Below are positions 1 to 6,564 of a stretch of DNA of 12,495 nt, in pieces. Every line of letters starts with the position of its first letter. Positions within the stretch are counted from its first letter, which is position 1. The translations under genes and the position numbers were made by a program. Under the pieces are notes generated by a model that saw only the letters and a list, made by a program, of their open reading frames with translations, had not been told where the DNA came from and ran no database searches. Source of the stretch: DATHXC01 sp041662005 (GTDB lineage Bacteria > Pseudomonadota > Gammaproteobacteria > Burkholderiales > Methylophilaceae); the NCBI GenBank assembly GCA_041662005.1, contig JBAZTJ010000075.1:1-12495 (forward strand). The letters are read 5' to 3'.

Positions 1-1
1 T

Positions 2-220
2 GCTGGATATGCTTACAACGGCGGCTTGGGAGTTGCCTTGTATTGGCCATTCTCCAATGAACGGGTGTTTTTTCCTTACCATCCGATTGCCGTTTCGCCC
101 ATAGGCGTGGGGAGATTCTTTACTGAGCGGGGGCTGGCTGTGCTCAAGTCGGAATTTATTTGGGTAGTATTGCCTTCAATTGTGTGGTTTTTCTTGCTAC
201 GCGGCATACGTCAAAAATAG
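2..220 (+). CDS. Membrane-bound metal-dependent hydrolase, YdjM/YbcI (DUF457) family, C-terminal part
   Basis: Only the last 72 residues are present; the gene begins left of the window. The open frame runs from base 2 to a TAG at 218-220. Residues early in the fragment read NGGLGVALYWPFSNER, followed by FFPYHPIAVSPIG, FFTERG and VLKSE. This is the usual C-terminal pattern of the DUF457 inner-membrane family (E. coli YdjM and YbcI), annotated as membrane-bound metal-dependent hydrolases; their substrate is not established. A hydrophobic stretch near the end (about 15 residues from WVVLPSIVWFFLL) is probably the last membrane helix, followed by a basic tail. It converges on trmL with 23 bases between the two stop codons, and I see no hairpin terminator there. 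Family call fairly sure; function not known. Confidence 0.72.
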   Translation, partial: AGYAYNGGLGVALYWPFSNERVFFPYHPIAVSPIGVGRFFTERGLAVLKSEFIWVVLPSIVWFFLLRGIRQK

Positions 221-243
221 TCGCTAAGTCATCAATAATACTT

Positions 244-708
244 TCAAACCCCACCATCAAAGCCTATCTGCCGCCAGGCTTCATATAGCAAGATAGCCGC
301 AGAGTTTGATAGATTCAAGCTACGGCTACTGGCTAGCATAGGCAGCCGTACCCGATGCTCAGGCGTAAATTCATTGCGTATCTCTTCTGGTAAGCCACGT
401 GTTTCTGGCCCAAACACAAACACATCCTCTGGCTGAAATTCAATATTAGTATGTCGTATGCTGCCTTTGGTGGTCAGTGCGAACATACGCTTGCCAGCTA
501 GTGCAGCTTTGCATTCTTCCCAGTTTTCATGCACTTTCAATGTAGCAAATTCGTGGTAATCCAGCCCTGCGCGTTTGAGTTGTTTGTCTTCCAGAGTAAA
601 GCCCAAAGGTTTCACCAAGTGCAATTGCGCACCAGTATTGGCACACAGGCGGATGATATTGCCGGTGTTGGGTGGGATCTCTGGTTCAAATAAAACGATG
701 TGGAACAT
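244..708 (-). CDS. trmL: tRNA (cytidine(34)-2'-O)-methyltransferase TrmL
   Basis: This SPOUT-class enzyme uses S-adenosylmethionine to 2'-O-methylate the wobble base (C34/cmnm5U34) of leucine tRNAs in the cytoplasm. The protein is 154 residues, close to the 157 of E. coli TrmL. It shows the family start FHIVLFEPEIPPNTGNIIR (residues 2-20), the SAM-binding knot motif FGPETRGLP (99-107) and SRSLNLSNS (128-136), with YEAWRQ near the end. I chose the ATG at 708 because the family begins at MFHIVLFEP; an ATG 33 bases upstream would overlap the end of comF and add an unconserved tail. The ribosome site is weak (AGATAAG-like). The gene lies 7 bases after the comF stop, so the two are probably cotranscribed. 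Confidence 0.95.
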   Translation of the reverse strand: MFHIVLFEPEIPPNTGNIIRLCANTGAQLHLVKPLGFTLEDKQLKRAGLDYHEFATLKVHENWEECKAALAGKRMFALTTKGSIRHTNIEFQPEDVFVFGPETRGLPEEIRNEFTPEHRVRLPMLASSRSLNLSNSAAILLYEAWRQIGFDGGV

Positions 709-715
709 AATTGAC

Positions 716-1405
716 TTATCTGGGTAAGGTTCTGGCGACAACCCAGCATTCTACATGACTGGCGCCTGCGGACTTCACCGCTTTAGCTAGTGCATTCAGG
801 CTGGCGCCTGTAGTCATGACATCATCGAGCAGGGCAACACGCAGGCCATCCAGCCGTGTGGTGCATGAGAAAGCGCCTTTCATGTTTTTCACGCGCTGCT
901 TTAGGGGCAGGCTGGCTTGGGGCGGGGATAGTTTGATGCGCTTGCATGCATTTATCTCCAGCCTGATGTTGAGCTGCTGCGTGATAATGCGTGCAATTTC
1001 AAGTGACTGGTTGAAGCCGCGTTCTTGCAGCCGCTGTGGGTGTAATGGCATGGGGATGATGATGTCGGGCTGGGTGTTGATGGAGGCAGTGAGTAGCGTG
1101 GCAAAGGTGTTGGCCATAGTCAGCGATTGCCCGTACTTGTAGCGTTGCAGCATGTTATCCAGCGGGTGTTCGTAACGAAGCAGGGCCGTGGTTGCGTCGA
1201 ATTGCGGTGCGGCTGCCAGGCAGTTTCCGCATAGCTGTCCATCGTAGGCTAGTAATGCGCACTGCGGACATTGCTCGGCGTTGTGCCAAGGCATGTCTTG
1301 CAGACAGGCAGCACAGATGCCCAGCTCGCCCCCTTTTGCGGTTGCACAGAGCATGCAGGACTGCGGAAATAACAGTTGATTAAATTTTAACCATCTGTGA
1401 ATCAA
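716..1405 (-). CDS. comF: ComF family protein (amidophosphoribosyltransferase-like)
   Basis: The protein has 229 residues and the ComF/GntX layout. An N-terminal zinc-ribbon region carries paired cysteines (C17/C20, C31/C34, C46/C49, C59/C62), and a type I phosphoribosyltransferase domain follows. The latter has PMPLHPQRLQERGFNQSLE (118-136) and the PRPP-loop motif VALLDDVMTTGAS (190-202). Homologues are needed for DNA uptake in naturally competent bacteria and for use of DNA as a nutrient; the reaction is not defined. The start is a TTG. No other usable start lies in frame before an upstream stop, and an AGAAGGA ribosome site sits 6 bases ahead of it. It is transcribed away from the biotin operon and followed closely by trmL. 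Family call sure; a role in competence here is inference. Confidence 0.92.
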   Translation of the reverse strand: MIHRWLKFNQLLFPQSCMLCATAKGGELGICAACLQDMPWHNAEQCPQCALLAYDGQLCGNCLAAAPQFDATTALLRYEHPLDNMLQRYKYGQSLTMANTFATLLTASINTQPDIIIPMPLHPQRLQERGFNQSLEIARIITQQLNIRLEINACKRIKLSPPQASLPLKQRVKNMKGAFSCTTRLDGLRVALLDDVMTTGASLNALAKAVKSAGASHVECWVVARTLPR

Positions 1406-1435
1406 TTGTTGTCCTTCTGGTTGACAGGGTATAAT
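1406..1435 (+). promoter_or_regulatory. Predicted sigma-70 promoter of the biotin operon
   Basis: A perfect -10 box, TATAAT, is at 1430-1435. The best-spaced -35 candidate is TTGTTG at 1406-1411 (18-base spacer, only three of six consensus bases). TTGTCC at 1409-1414 matches four but leaves a 15-base spacer. A TTGACA at 1421-1426 lies too close to the -10 to act with it. Transcription would start near 1442, leaving a leader of about 25 bases before the first ATG. This is the only convincing promoter in the window and should drive the membrane-protein gene and bioBFHCD. The -10 is strong; the -35 is uncertain. Confidence 0.6.
1412..1418 (-). promoter_or_regulatory. Ribosome binding site of comF, supports a TTG start
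   Basis: On the minus strand this reads AGAAGGA, with 6 bases to the TTG codon at 1403-1405. It is the only good Shine-Dalgarno in this short leader and decides the rare start codon of comF. It overlaps the likely -35 region of the promoter that reads the other way into the biotin operon. Confidence 0.7.
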
Positions 1436-1449
1436 TTGGCCAATTACCC
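1427..1449. promoter_or_regulatory. Imperfect inverted repeat over the biotin-operon -10 box, possible operator
   Basis: The left arm is GGGTATAATTTGG (1427-1439) and the right arm CCAATTACCC (1440-1449), whose complement is GGGTAATTGG. The arms pair if three bases bulge on the left. The centre is the perfect 8-base palindrome TTGGCCAA (1436-1443). The repeat covers the -10 box and probable transcription start, where a repressor would block RNA polymerase. It does not resemble the BirA operator (TTGTAAACC-type half-sites) or the BioR site. The call as an operator is inference. Confidence 0.35.
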
Positions 1450-1455
1450 GTGCTT

Positions 1456-1461
1456 AAGGAG
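1456..1461 (+). promoter_or_regulatory. Strong ribosome binding site of the first biotin-operon gene
   Basis: AAGGAG lies 5 bases before the ATG at 1467. This supports the start of the membrane-protein gene and shows that the gene is meant to be translated well. Confidence 0.75.
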
Positions 1462-1466
1462 TTGTC

Positions 1467-1898
1467 ATGGTGGCTGAACATATTACGACCAAAACGATTA
1501 CCACGAAAACCATTACCCCCCAGCAGCAAATGCGCGCTGCCCAGGGTTTTACGTTTTTCTCCTGTGTTGCCGTATTGCTGATGCCGCTGGTAATCCCCAT
1601 GCTGTTGTGGATAGCCGCATCCATTTTTGTCTATGCGGCGGCGGCGAATCATCCTAACCCTAAAATCTGCGATTTCATTAAGTATGCAGGGTACCGTTTT
1701 TATGGCCTGGTTGGCACATTGGTCGTGATATTGAATTTTAGCCCGCAAATGGCAAAGGCGGTGGGTGGGTGGCCGCAATTGTTTGGTGTTATTTGGCTGG
1801 CGAGTTTGTTAATAGTGGTGCCATTGGGCGTGCGCGATATCATGCGTGCCAAAAATGAGCCGTGGCAGGATATGACTGTGGAGGTTGAAAATGATTGA
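1467..1898 (+). CDS. Uncharacterised small membrane protein at the head of the biotin operon
   Basis: I do not recognise this 143-residue protein. A hydrophilic, threonine-rich N-terminus carries two copies of a five-residue unit TTKTI (residues 7-16, encoded by a 15-base near-repeat at 1485-1514). Then come a long hydrophobic stretch (about 28-58, broken by P40 and P44, perhaps a hairpin or one long helix), a second at about 76-91 and a third at about 104-122. A charged tail ends VEVEND. There is no signal-peptidase site and no catalytic motif I can name. It has its own strong ribosome site, and its last 8 bases overlap the start of bioB, so it is cotranscribed and probably translationally coupled with bioB. 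A link to biotin is inferred only from this position. It does not look like the BioY transporter, which is longer and has more helices. Confidence 0.85.
   Translation: MVAEHITTKTITTKTITPQQQMRAAQGFTFFSCVAVLLMPLVIPMLLWIAASIFVYAAAANHPNPKICDFIKYAGYRFYGLVGTLVVILNFSPQMAKAVGGWPQLFGVIWLASLLIVVPLGVRDIMRAKNEPWQDMTVEVEND
1880..1884 (+). promoter_or_regulatory. Ribosome binding site of bioB inside the preceding gene
   Basis: GGAGG ends 6 bases before the ATG at 1891. It favours this ATG over the in-frame TTG at 1885, which is too close to the site. Confidence 0.7.
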
Positions 1899-2910
1899 AG
1901 CTGGAGTATCAGGGGTGGTGGATGCAAGTACGATCAAGAGGAATGTGCCTGTAATCAATACTGAAAAGCCTGAAGCTGAAAGGCGCTGGACAGTGGCACA
2001 GATCGTTGATTTATTCGAATTACCTTTTAGCGATTTGATACACCGTGCGCAAAGTGTGCATCGCGAAAATTTCGACCCGAATGCCGTACAGGTGAGCACG
2101 CTGCTTTCCATTAAAACCGGTGGTTGTTCTGAAGACTGTGGCTATTGCCCACAGGCTGCGCGCTACCATACTGATGTTGAAGCTCAGGATTTGATGCAGC
2201 TGGAAGAAGTATTGGCTGCCGCCCGTGCTGCCAAGGAAAGCGGCGCTAGCCGTTTCTGCATGGGTGCTGCATGGCGCAGCCCCAAGCAGCGCGACCTTGA
2301 GCCGGTATTGAAAATGGTGGCGGAAGTGAAGGCCATGGGGCTGGAGACTTGCGCTACGCTGGGCATGCTCAAGGAAGGCCAGGCCGAGCAATTGAAAGAT
2401 GCCGGCCTCGACTATTACAACCACAATCTGGATACCGCGCCTGAATTCTATGGCGATGTCATCACTACGCGCACCTACCAGGATCGCCTGGACACGCTGG
2501 ACCGTGTGCGTGAAGCCGACATCAACGTGTGTTGTGGCGGCATCATCGGCATGGGTGAGTCGCGCAACCAGCGTGCCGGGCTGATCGCCCAGCTGGCCAA
2601 TATGGAACGCCCACCGGAGAGTGTGCCTATCAACCTGCTCACGCAAGTTGAAGGTACGCCTTTGCATGGCACGGATGAGCTGGACCCTATCGAGTTTGTG
2701 CGTACTATCGCTGCCGCCCGCATCACCATGCCCAAGAGTTATGTGCGACTCTCGGCAGGCCGCCAGAGCATGCATGAAGGCATACAGGCTTTATGTTTCA
2801 TTGCCGGTGCCAACTCGATTTTCTACGGTGAAAAACTGTTGACGACAGGTAACCCGGAAGCCGAAACCGACAAAAAACTTTTCGCTAAACTTGGCCTCCA
2901 CCCAGCATAA
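1891..2910 (+). CDS. bioB: Biotin synthase BioB
   Basis: This radical-SAM enzyme inserts sulphur into dethiobiotin, the last step of biotin synthesis. The 339-residue protein matches the family length (E. coli 346). The 4Fe-4S/SAM motif is C79-x3-C83-x2-C86 within GGCSEDCGYCPQAA. The 2Fe-2S cluster ligands are visible as the cysteines in SRFCMGAAWR, ETCATLGM and NVCCGG, with the arginine in VRLSAGRQSMHEG. YYNHNLDTAPEFY, the conserved substrate-site segment, is also present. The first 30 or so residues are an unconserved lead before RWTVAQIVDLFELPF, as is common in betaproteobacteria. It overlaps the membrane-protein gene by 8 bases and is followed 6 bases later by bioF. Confidence 0.98.
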   Translation: MIEAGVSGVVDASTIKRNVPVINTEKPEAERRWTVAQIVDLFELPFSDLIHRAQSVHRENFDPNAVQVSTLLSIKTGGCSEDCGYCPQAARYHTDVEAQDLMQLEEVLAAARAAKESGASRFCMGAAWRSPKQRDLEPVLKMVAEVKAMGLETCATLGMLKEGQAEQLKDAGLDYYNHNLDTAPEFYGDVITTRTYQDRLDTLDRVREADINVCCGGIIGMGESRNQRAGLIAQLANMERPPESVPINLLTQVEGTPLHGTDELDPIEFVRTIAAARITMPKSYVRLSAGRQSMHEGIQALCFIAGANSIFYGEKLLTTGNPEAETDKKLFAKLGLHPA

Positions 2911-2916
2911 GCTGCA

Positions 2917-4140
2917 ATGGTGCCGGGTAAGGGAATAGCAAGCTTGCTGGATGGATTGTGGGGCGAACTAGGCGCCGAACTTGAGCAACGTGCCAGCGCA
3001 GGTCTGACACGTCGTCGGCGCTTGCTGCAAAGCGCCCAGTCTGCCCATGCCCGTGTGGATGGCAATCACGTCCTCTCATTCTGCAGCAATGATTATCTCG
3101 GCCTGGCCAACCATCCGGCGCTCATCGCTGCCATGCAGGCGGGCGCAGCCCAGGCTGGTGTCGGCAGTGGCGCCTCGCACCTGATCACCGGTCATCACCA
3201 ATATCACGAAGATGCAGAGCAGGCGCTGGCAGATTTTGTCGGCCTGCCGGTTGCATTACTCTACTCCACAGGGTATATGGCCAATATGGGCGTAGTGACT
3301 GCGTTGATGGGGCGCGATGATGCCATTTTCGCCGATAAGCTCAACCATGCTTCGCTGAATGATGCTGCAGTATTATCGCGCGCTGCGTTACATCGCTATG
3401 CGCATAACGACTTGGCAGCACTGGAAAAGCTGTTGCAGAAAAGCGATGCCAAACGCAAGCTGGTTGTCGTCGATGCCGTATTCAGTATGGATGGTGACCT
3501 CGCACCCGTGCCGGAATTATTAGCCTTATGCCAACAATATGATGCTTATTTGTTACTGGATGATGCGCATGGGTTTGGCGCATTGGGGGAGCATGGGCAA
3601 GGCATACTGAGCCATTTTTCAACGAAGTTGGCTACATTAGCTACAAGTCAATCCCGCATTATTTACATGGCTACCTTGGGCAAAGCCGCCGGGGTTTCCG
3701 GCGCGTTTGTCGCCGGAGAGCCGGTGCTCATCGATTACTTGATACAGAACTCACGTACCTATATTTATACCACCGCCACTCCACCCGCCATCTCGGCTGC
3801 GCTCATTGAGTCGGTGAAGCTCATCAAGCAGGATGACTTCAGGCGAGCGCATTTACAGCACCTGATTACGTTGCTGAAAACAAACCTGCACTTGCAGCGC
3901 TGGCATCTGGAAGACTCAAACACGGCGATACAGCCATTGATTGTGGGCGCTAACGACGAGGTACTGGCATTAAGTGAGCACCTGCTAACGCTGGGTATCC
4001 TGGTGCCTGCAATACGTCCGCCTACCGTTCCCAAAGGGTCTGCGCGGTTGCGCATCACTTTGTCCGCAGCACATAGCGAGCAGGATGTCATGCGCCTGAT
4101 TGATGCGCTGCATGCGGTCGAAAAAGACATGGCAGCATGA
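2917..4140 (+). CDS. bioF: 8-amino-7-oxononanoate synthase BioF
   Basis: This PLP enzyme condenses pimeloyl-ACP (or -CoA) with L-alanine to give 8-amino-7-oxononanoate (KAPA). It belongs to the alpha-oxoamine synthase family. The 407 residues include SFCSNDYLGLANHP (54-67), GSGASHLITG (83-92), VVDAVFSMDGDLAP (184-197), the PLP-contacting DDAHGFG (215-221) and the Schiff-base lysine K256 in ATLGKAAGVSGAF. It is somewhat longer than E. coli BioF (384), partly through extra residues at about 233-246 just before the lysine motif. The ATG at 2917 has no clear ribosome site, which suggests reinitiation after bioB, 6 bases upstream. Its TGA overlaps the ATG of bioH (ATGA at 4137-4140). Confidence 0.97.
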   Translation: MVPGKGIASLLDGLWGELGAELEQRASAGLTRRRRLLQSAQSAHARVDGNHVLSFCSNDYLGLANHPALIAAMQAGAAQAGVGSGASHLITGHHQYHEDAEQALADFVGLPVALLYSTGYMANMGVVTALMGRDDAIFADKLNHASLNDAAVLSRAALHRYAHNDLAALEKLLQKSDAKRKLVVVDAVFSMDGDLAPVPELLALCQQYDAYLLLDDAHGFGALGEHGQGILSHFSTKLATLATSQSRIIYMATLGKAAGVSGAFVAGEPVLIDYLIQNSRTYIYTTATPPAISAALIESVKLIKQDDFRRAHLQHLITLLKTNLHLQRWHLEDSNTAIQPLIVGANDEVLALSEHLLTLGILVPAIRPPTVPKGSARLRITLSAAHSEQDVMRLIDALHAVEKDMAA

Positions 4141-4970
4141 GTCTGCACATGGAAATCTACGGCGATGGCCAGCCGGAAATTTATGGTACTAGCCAACCGA
4201 ATAGCCAACCACTGTTACTCATCCATGGCTGGGGTATGCATGGTGGCGTGTGGCAACCCATAGTCGAGCAGCTTGCTCAGCACTTTTCGCTCTATATCGT
4301 GGATTTACCGGGTATGGGCTTTAGCACTACGGCTAATTCTGGTAATTTAAGCACGGTAGCGGAGCAAGTGATTGCGAGAATATCCACCAATGAAACTGGG
4401 TGGAGTGTATGTGGCTGGTCACTGGGCGGCCAAGTGGCAATGCGTATGGCATTGCAACGGCCGGATTTAATTGAGAGACTGGTGCTGGTGGGCGCTACGC
4501 CAAAATTTGTGAATGATGACAGCTGGCAACTGGGTATGGATGCCAGCGTTTTTCAGCAGTTTGCAGATAACATCAGCCAGGATTACGCAACCACCCTGAT
4601 GAAATTCCTCACCTTGCAATGCATGCGTGCCAGTGACGCCAGAAACACCATCAAGCAGTTGCGGGAGAGTTTCACCAAGCGCCCTGTGCCCAGCATAGCC
4701 ACCTTGCAAAATGCGCTGGATATTTTACTGGCTAGCGATCTGCGGGCAGAAGTTAAAAAATTGAGCCAAACTACGCTGATTGTGCACGGAGACCGCGATA
4801 GCCTTGCGCCTGTAGCTGCCGCTCACTGGCTGGCTGAGCATTTGCCGTCAGCACAACTGGTGGAAATAGTCGGTGCTTCACATGCGCCGTTTCTTTCGCA
4901 TCCAGAACAATTTATGCAGGCGCTGCTTGCTTTTCTCCAGCCTGAATTCACAGAAATTAAAGCGATATGA
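4137..4970 (+). CDS. bioH: Pimeloyl-[acyl-carrier protein] methyl ester esterase BioH
   Basis: BioH removes the methyl group from pimeloyl-ACP methyl ester, ending chain elongation and releasing the substrate for BioF. The 277-residue alpha/beta-hydrolase shows LLLIHGWGMHGGVW (oxyanion-hole region, 26-39) and the nucleophile elbow GWSLGG with Ser95. The acid is probably Asp221 in HGDRDSLAP, and His249 lies in GASHAPFLSHP. Spacings between these residues (126 and 28) fit the E. coli triad S82-D207-H235. About 13 extra residues lie at the N-terminus, before the HGWG motif. It starts by a 4-base overlap with bioF and ends by a 4-base overlap with bioC, typical of coupled translation. The pairing with bioC supports BioH over a generic hydrolase. 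Confidence 0.95.
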   Translation: MSLHMEIYGDGQPEIYGTSQPNSQPLLLIHGWGMHGGVWQPIVEQLAQHFSLYIVDLPGMGFSTTANSGNLSTVAEQVIARISTNETGWSVCGWSLGGQVAMRMALQRPDLIERLVLVGATPKFVNDDSWQLGMDASVFQQFADNISQDYATTLMKFLTLQCMRASDARNTIKQLRESFTKRPVPSIATLQNALDILLASDLRAEVKKLSQTTLIVHGDRDSLAPVAAAHWLAEHLPSAQLVEIVGASHAPFLSHPEQFMQALLAFLQPEFTEIKAI

Positions 4971-5866
4971 TCGATCAATACTGGATAGACAAAGCCAGGG
5001 TACGCGCTTCATTTGACCGCGCTTCAACTAGCTATGATGCCGCTGCCGTACTGCAGGCAGAAGTGCGCGAGCGCATGTTCAGCCGTCTCGACCTGGTGAG
5101 GATTGTCCCACAAGCCATATTGGATGCGGGGTGTGGTACCGGCCATGGTAGTGCCACACTGGCTGCACGCTATCCGGCAAGCCGCGTGGTCTCGCTGGAT
5201 TTGGCCATGGGCATGCTCAAGAAAACCCGGGCCAGCCAGTCCGGTATCAAGAATAAGGTCATGCAGATGCTGGGCATGAGCCGCCACGATCTGGTTTGCG
5301 GCGATATCGAGCATCTGCCGCTGGCCAGTGGCAGCATGGGCCTGGTGTGGTCCAATCTCGCAGTGCAATGGTGCAATGATCTCGATGCCGCTTTTGTGGA
5401 AATGCATCGCGTACTAGCCCCTGAGGGCTTGATCATGTTCAGTACCTTTGGCCCGGATACGCTTAAAGAGCTGCGCCAGGCTACCAACGCCGATCCCGAA
5501 CATGTGCATGTCAGCCGCTTTATCGATATGCACGATATCGGCGATGCCCTGGTACGTGCCGGCTTTACCGCCCCGGTGCTGGATGTTGAAAGGTTTGTGC
5601 TCACTTACGATGATGTCATGGGCGTGATGCGAGACTTGAAAGCGATAGGCGCACATAATGCTGCCGATGGCCGCCATCGTGGCCTGCAGGGCAGAGGATT
5701 CTTAAAACAACTGACCGCTAACTACGAACAGTTCAGATCGGCAGGTAAGCTGCCAGCTACATTCGAGGTGGTCTATGGCCATGCCTGGAAGCCGATGCCC
5801 AAGCCGAAGTTCGACGATGGTCTTGCTCCGGTCACTTTCAGGCCACGAAGCAAAGAAGCCAGGTGA
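4967..5866 (+). CDS. bioC: Malonyl-[acyl-carrier protein] O-methyltransferase BioC
   Basis: BioC methylates the free carboxyl of malonyl-ACP with SAM, letting fatty-acid synthase build the pimeloyl chain. The 299-residue protein has the class I methyltransferase fold. The N-terminus DKARVRASFDRASTSYDAAA (8-27) is typical of BioC, followed by SAM motif I ILDAGCGTGHGS (51-62), VVSLDLAMGML, the GDIEHLPLASGS segment, LVWSNLAVQW and MFSTFGPDTLKELR. The C-terminal part (DLKAIGAHNAADGR, LPATFEVVYGHAWKP) matches the longer betaproteobacterial form rather than the 251-residue E. coli enzyme. It begins in an ATGA overlap with bioH and is followed closely by bioD. Confidence 0.96.
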   Translation: MIDQYWIDKARVRASFDRASTSYDAAAVLQAEVRERMFSRLDLVRIVPQAILDAGCGTGHGSATLAARYPASRVVSLDLAMGMLKKTRASQSGIKNKVMQMLGMSRHDLVCGDIEHLPLASGSMGLVWSNLAVQWCNDLDAAFVEMHRVLAPEGLIMFSTFGPDTLKELRQATNADPEHVHVSRFIDMHDIGDALVRAGFTAPVLDVERFVLTYDDVMGVMRDLKAIGAHNAADGRHRGLQGRGFLKQLTANYEQFRSAGKLPATFEVVYGHAWKPMPKPKFDDGLAPVTFRPRSKEAR

Positions 5867-5867
5867 T
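5861..5867 (+). promoter_or_regulatory. Ribosome binding site deciding the bioD start
   Basis: AGGTGAT is a seven-base match to the 16S anti-Shine-Dalgarno and lies 7 bases before the ATG at 5875. It contains the stop codon of bioC, so a ribosome finishing bioC stands on this site. It favours the ATG over the in-frame GTG at 5863. Confidence 0.65.
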
Positions 5868-5874
5868 ATCGCGT

Positions 5875-6564
5875 ATGCAGCCAGGCTATTTTATTACCGG
5901 CACCGATACCGGCGTAGGCAAAACTCTGGTTGCCAGCGCGCTGGTGTATCAGTTTGCGCAACGCGGCTTCAAGTCGGTAGGTATGAAGCCGGTAGCTGCC
6001 GGCTGTGAGCTGGTGAATGGTGAGCTGGTTTCAGAAGATGTGGCCCAGTTGGTAAGCGCAAGCAATATGGTTGTGCCTGTGCCGCAGATTAATCCCTATG
6101 CTTTTGCGCCAGCTATTGCTCCCCATCTTGCTGCGGAAATGGTGGGCGTGGAGATTGAGTTGGGCACAATCCAGCAAGCATATTCGATGCTGGCCGCGCA
6201 GGCAGAGGTAGTGGTTGTTGAAGGCGTGGGCGGTTTTTGCGTGCCCTTGAGCGATAGTGCCGATACTGCAGATCTCGCAACAGCACTGGCGTTGCCCGTG
6301 ATGATGGTGGTAGGCATGCGTCTCGGGTGTTTGAATCATGCCTTGCTGACAGTTGCTGCGATCAAGGCTCGCGGCCTGACCTTGGCTGGCTGGATTGTCA
6401 ACAGCATAGATCCCAACATGGCGATGTTTGAAGAAAATCTATCCAGCCTGAAACAGCGCATTGACGCGCCATGCCTGGGTGTCATTCCCTGGCAGCGGGA
6501 AGCCGATTTCAGGTTGGCAGCCAGTTACCTTGCCAGTTCGGCACCTTCGACTACGACCTTGTAA
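5875..6564 (+). CDS. bioD: ATP-dependent dethiobiotin synthetase BioD
   Basis: BioD closes the ureido ring, joining CO2 to 7,8-diaminopelargonate with ATP to give dethiobiotin. The 229 residues begin YFITGTDTGVGKT, which holds the P-loop (residues 9-17), followed by GMKPVAAGC with Lys38 (E. coli K37). PYAFAPAIAPHLAA, VVVEGVGGFCVPL, MRLGCLNHALLT and WIVNSI also match the family. I chose the ATG at 5875 because the N-terminus then matches E. coli BioD in length and has an excellent ribosome site; a GTG at 5863 (overlapping the bioC stop as GTGA) would add four residues. This is the last gene of the operon. Its final 40 bases overlap the end of the convergent protease gene, which encodes the low-complexity tail SSAPSTTTL. 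Confidence 0.96.
   Translation: MQPGYFITGTDTGVGKTLVASALVYQFAQRGFKSVGMKPVAAGCELVNGELVSEDVAQLVSASNMVVPVPQINPYAFAPAIAPHLAAEMVGVEIELGTIQQAYSMLAAQAEVVVVEGVGGFCVPLSDSADTADLATALALPVMMVVGMRLGCLNHALLTVAAIKARGLTLAGWIVNSIDPNMAMFEENLSSLKQRIDAPCLGVIPWQREADFRLAASYLASSAPSTTTL

Noticed and set aside
221..243. Possible bidirectional terminator between the hydrolase and trmL.
   Set aside because: The 23-base gap is AT-rich and contains no inverted repeat or T-run of the kind an intrinsic terminator needs.
816..1142. Open frame of 108 codons on the plus strand opposite comF.
   Set aside because: It is antisense to a well-supported gene and its translation (serine-, arginine- and methionine-rich) resembles no protein family.
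1421..1435. TTGACA followed by TATAAT as a consensus promoter.
   Set aside because: Only 3 bases separate the hexamers, so they cannot work together. The TATAAT is kept with a weaker upstream -35.
2020..2775. Open frame of 251 codons on the minus strand opposite bioB.
   Set aside because: Long but fully antisense to bioB, with a composition rich in His, Ala and Arg expected from reading conserved codons backwards. It has no recognisable motif.
3688..3717. Two overlapping GC-rich hairpins within bioF (GCCGG/CCGGC at 3688-3702 and TCCGGCG/CGCCGGA at 3697-3717), a possible attenuator.
   Set aside because: They lie in the codons for the conserved glycine- and alanine-rich segment after the PLP lysine, have no U-tract, and are best explained by coding constraint.
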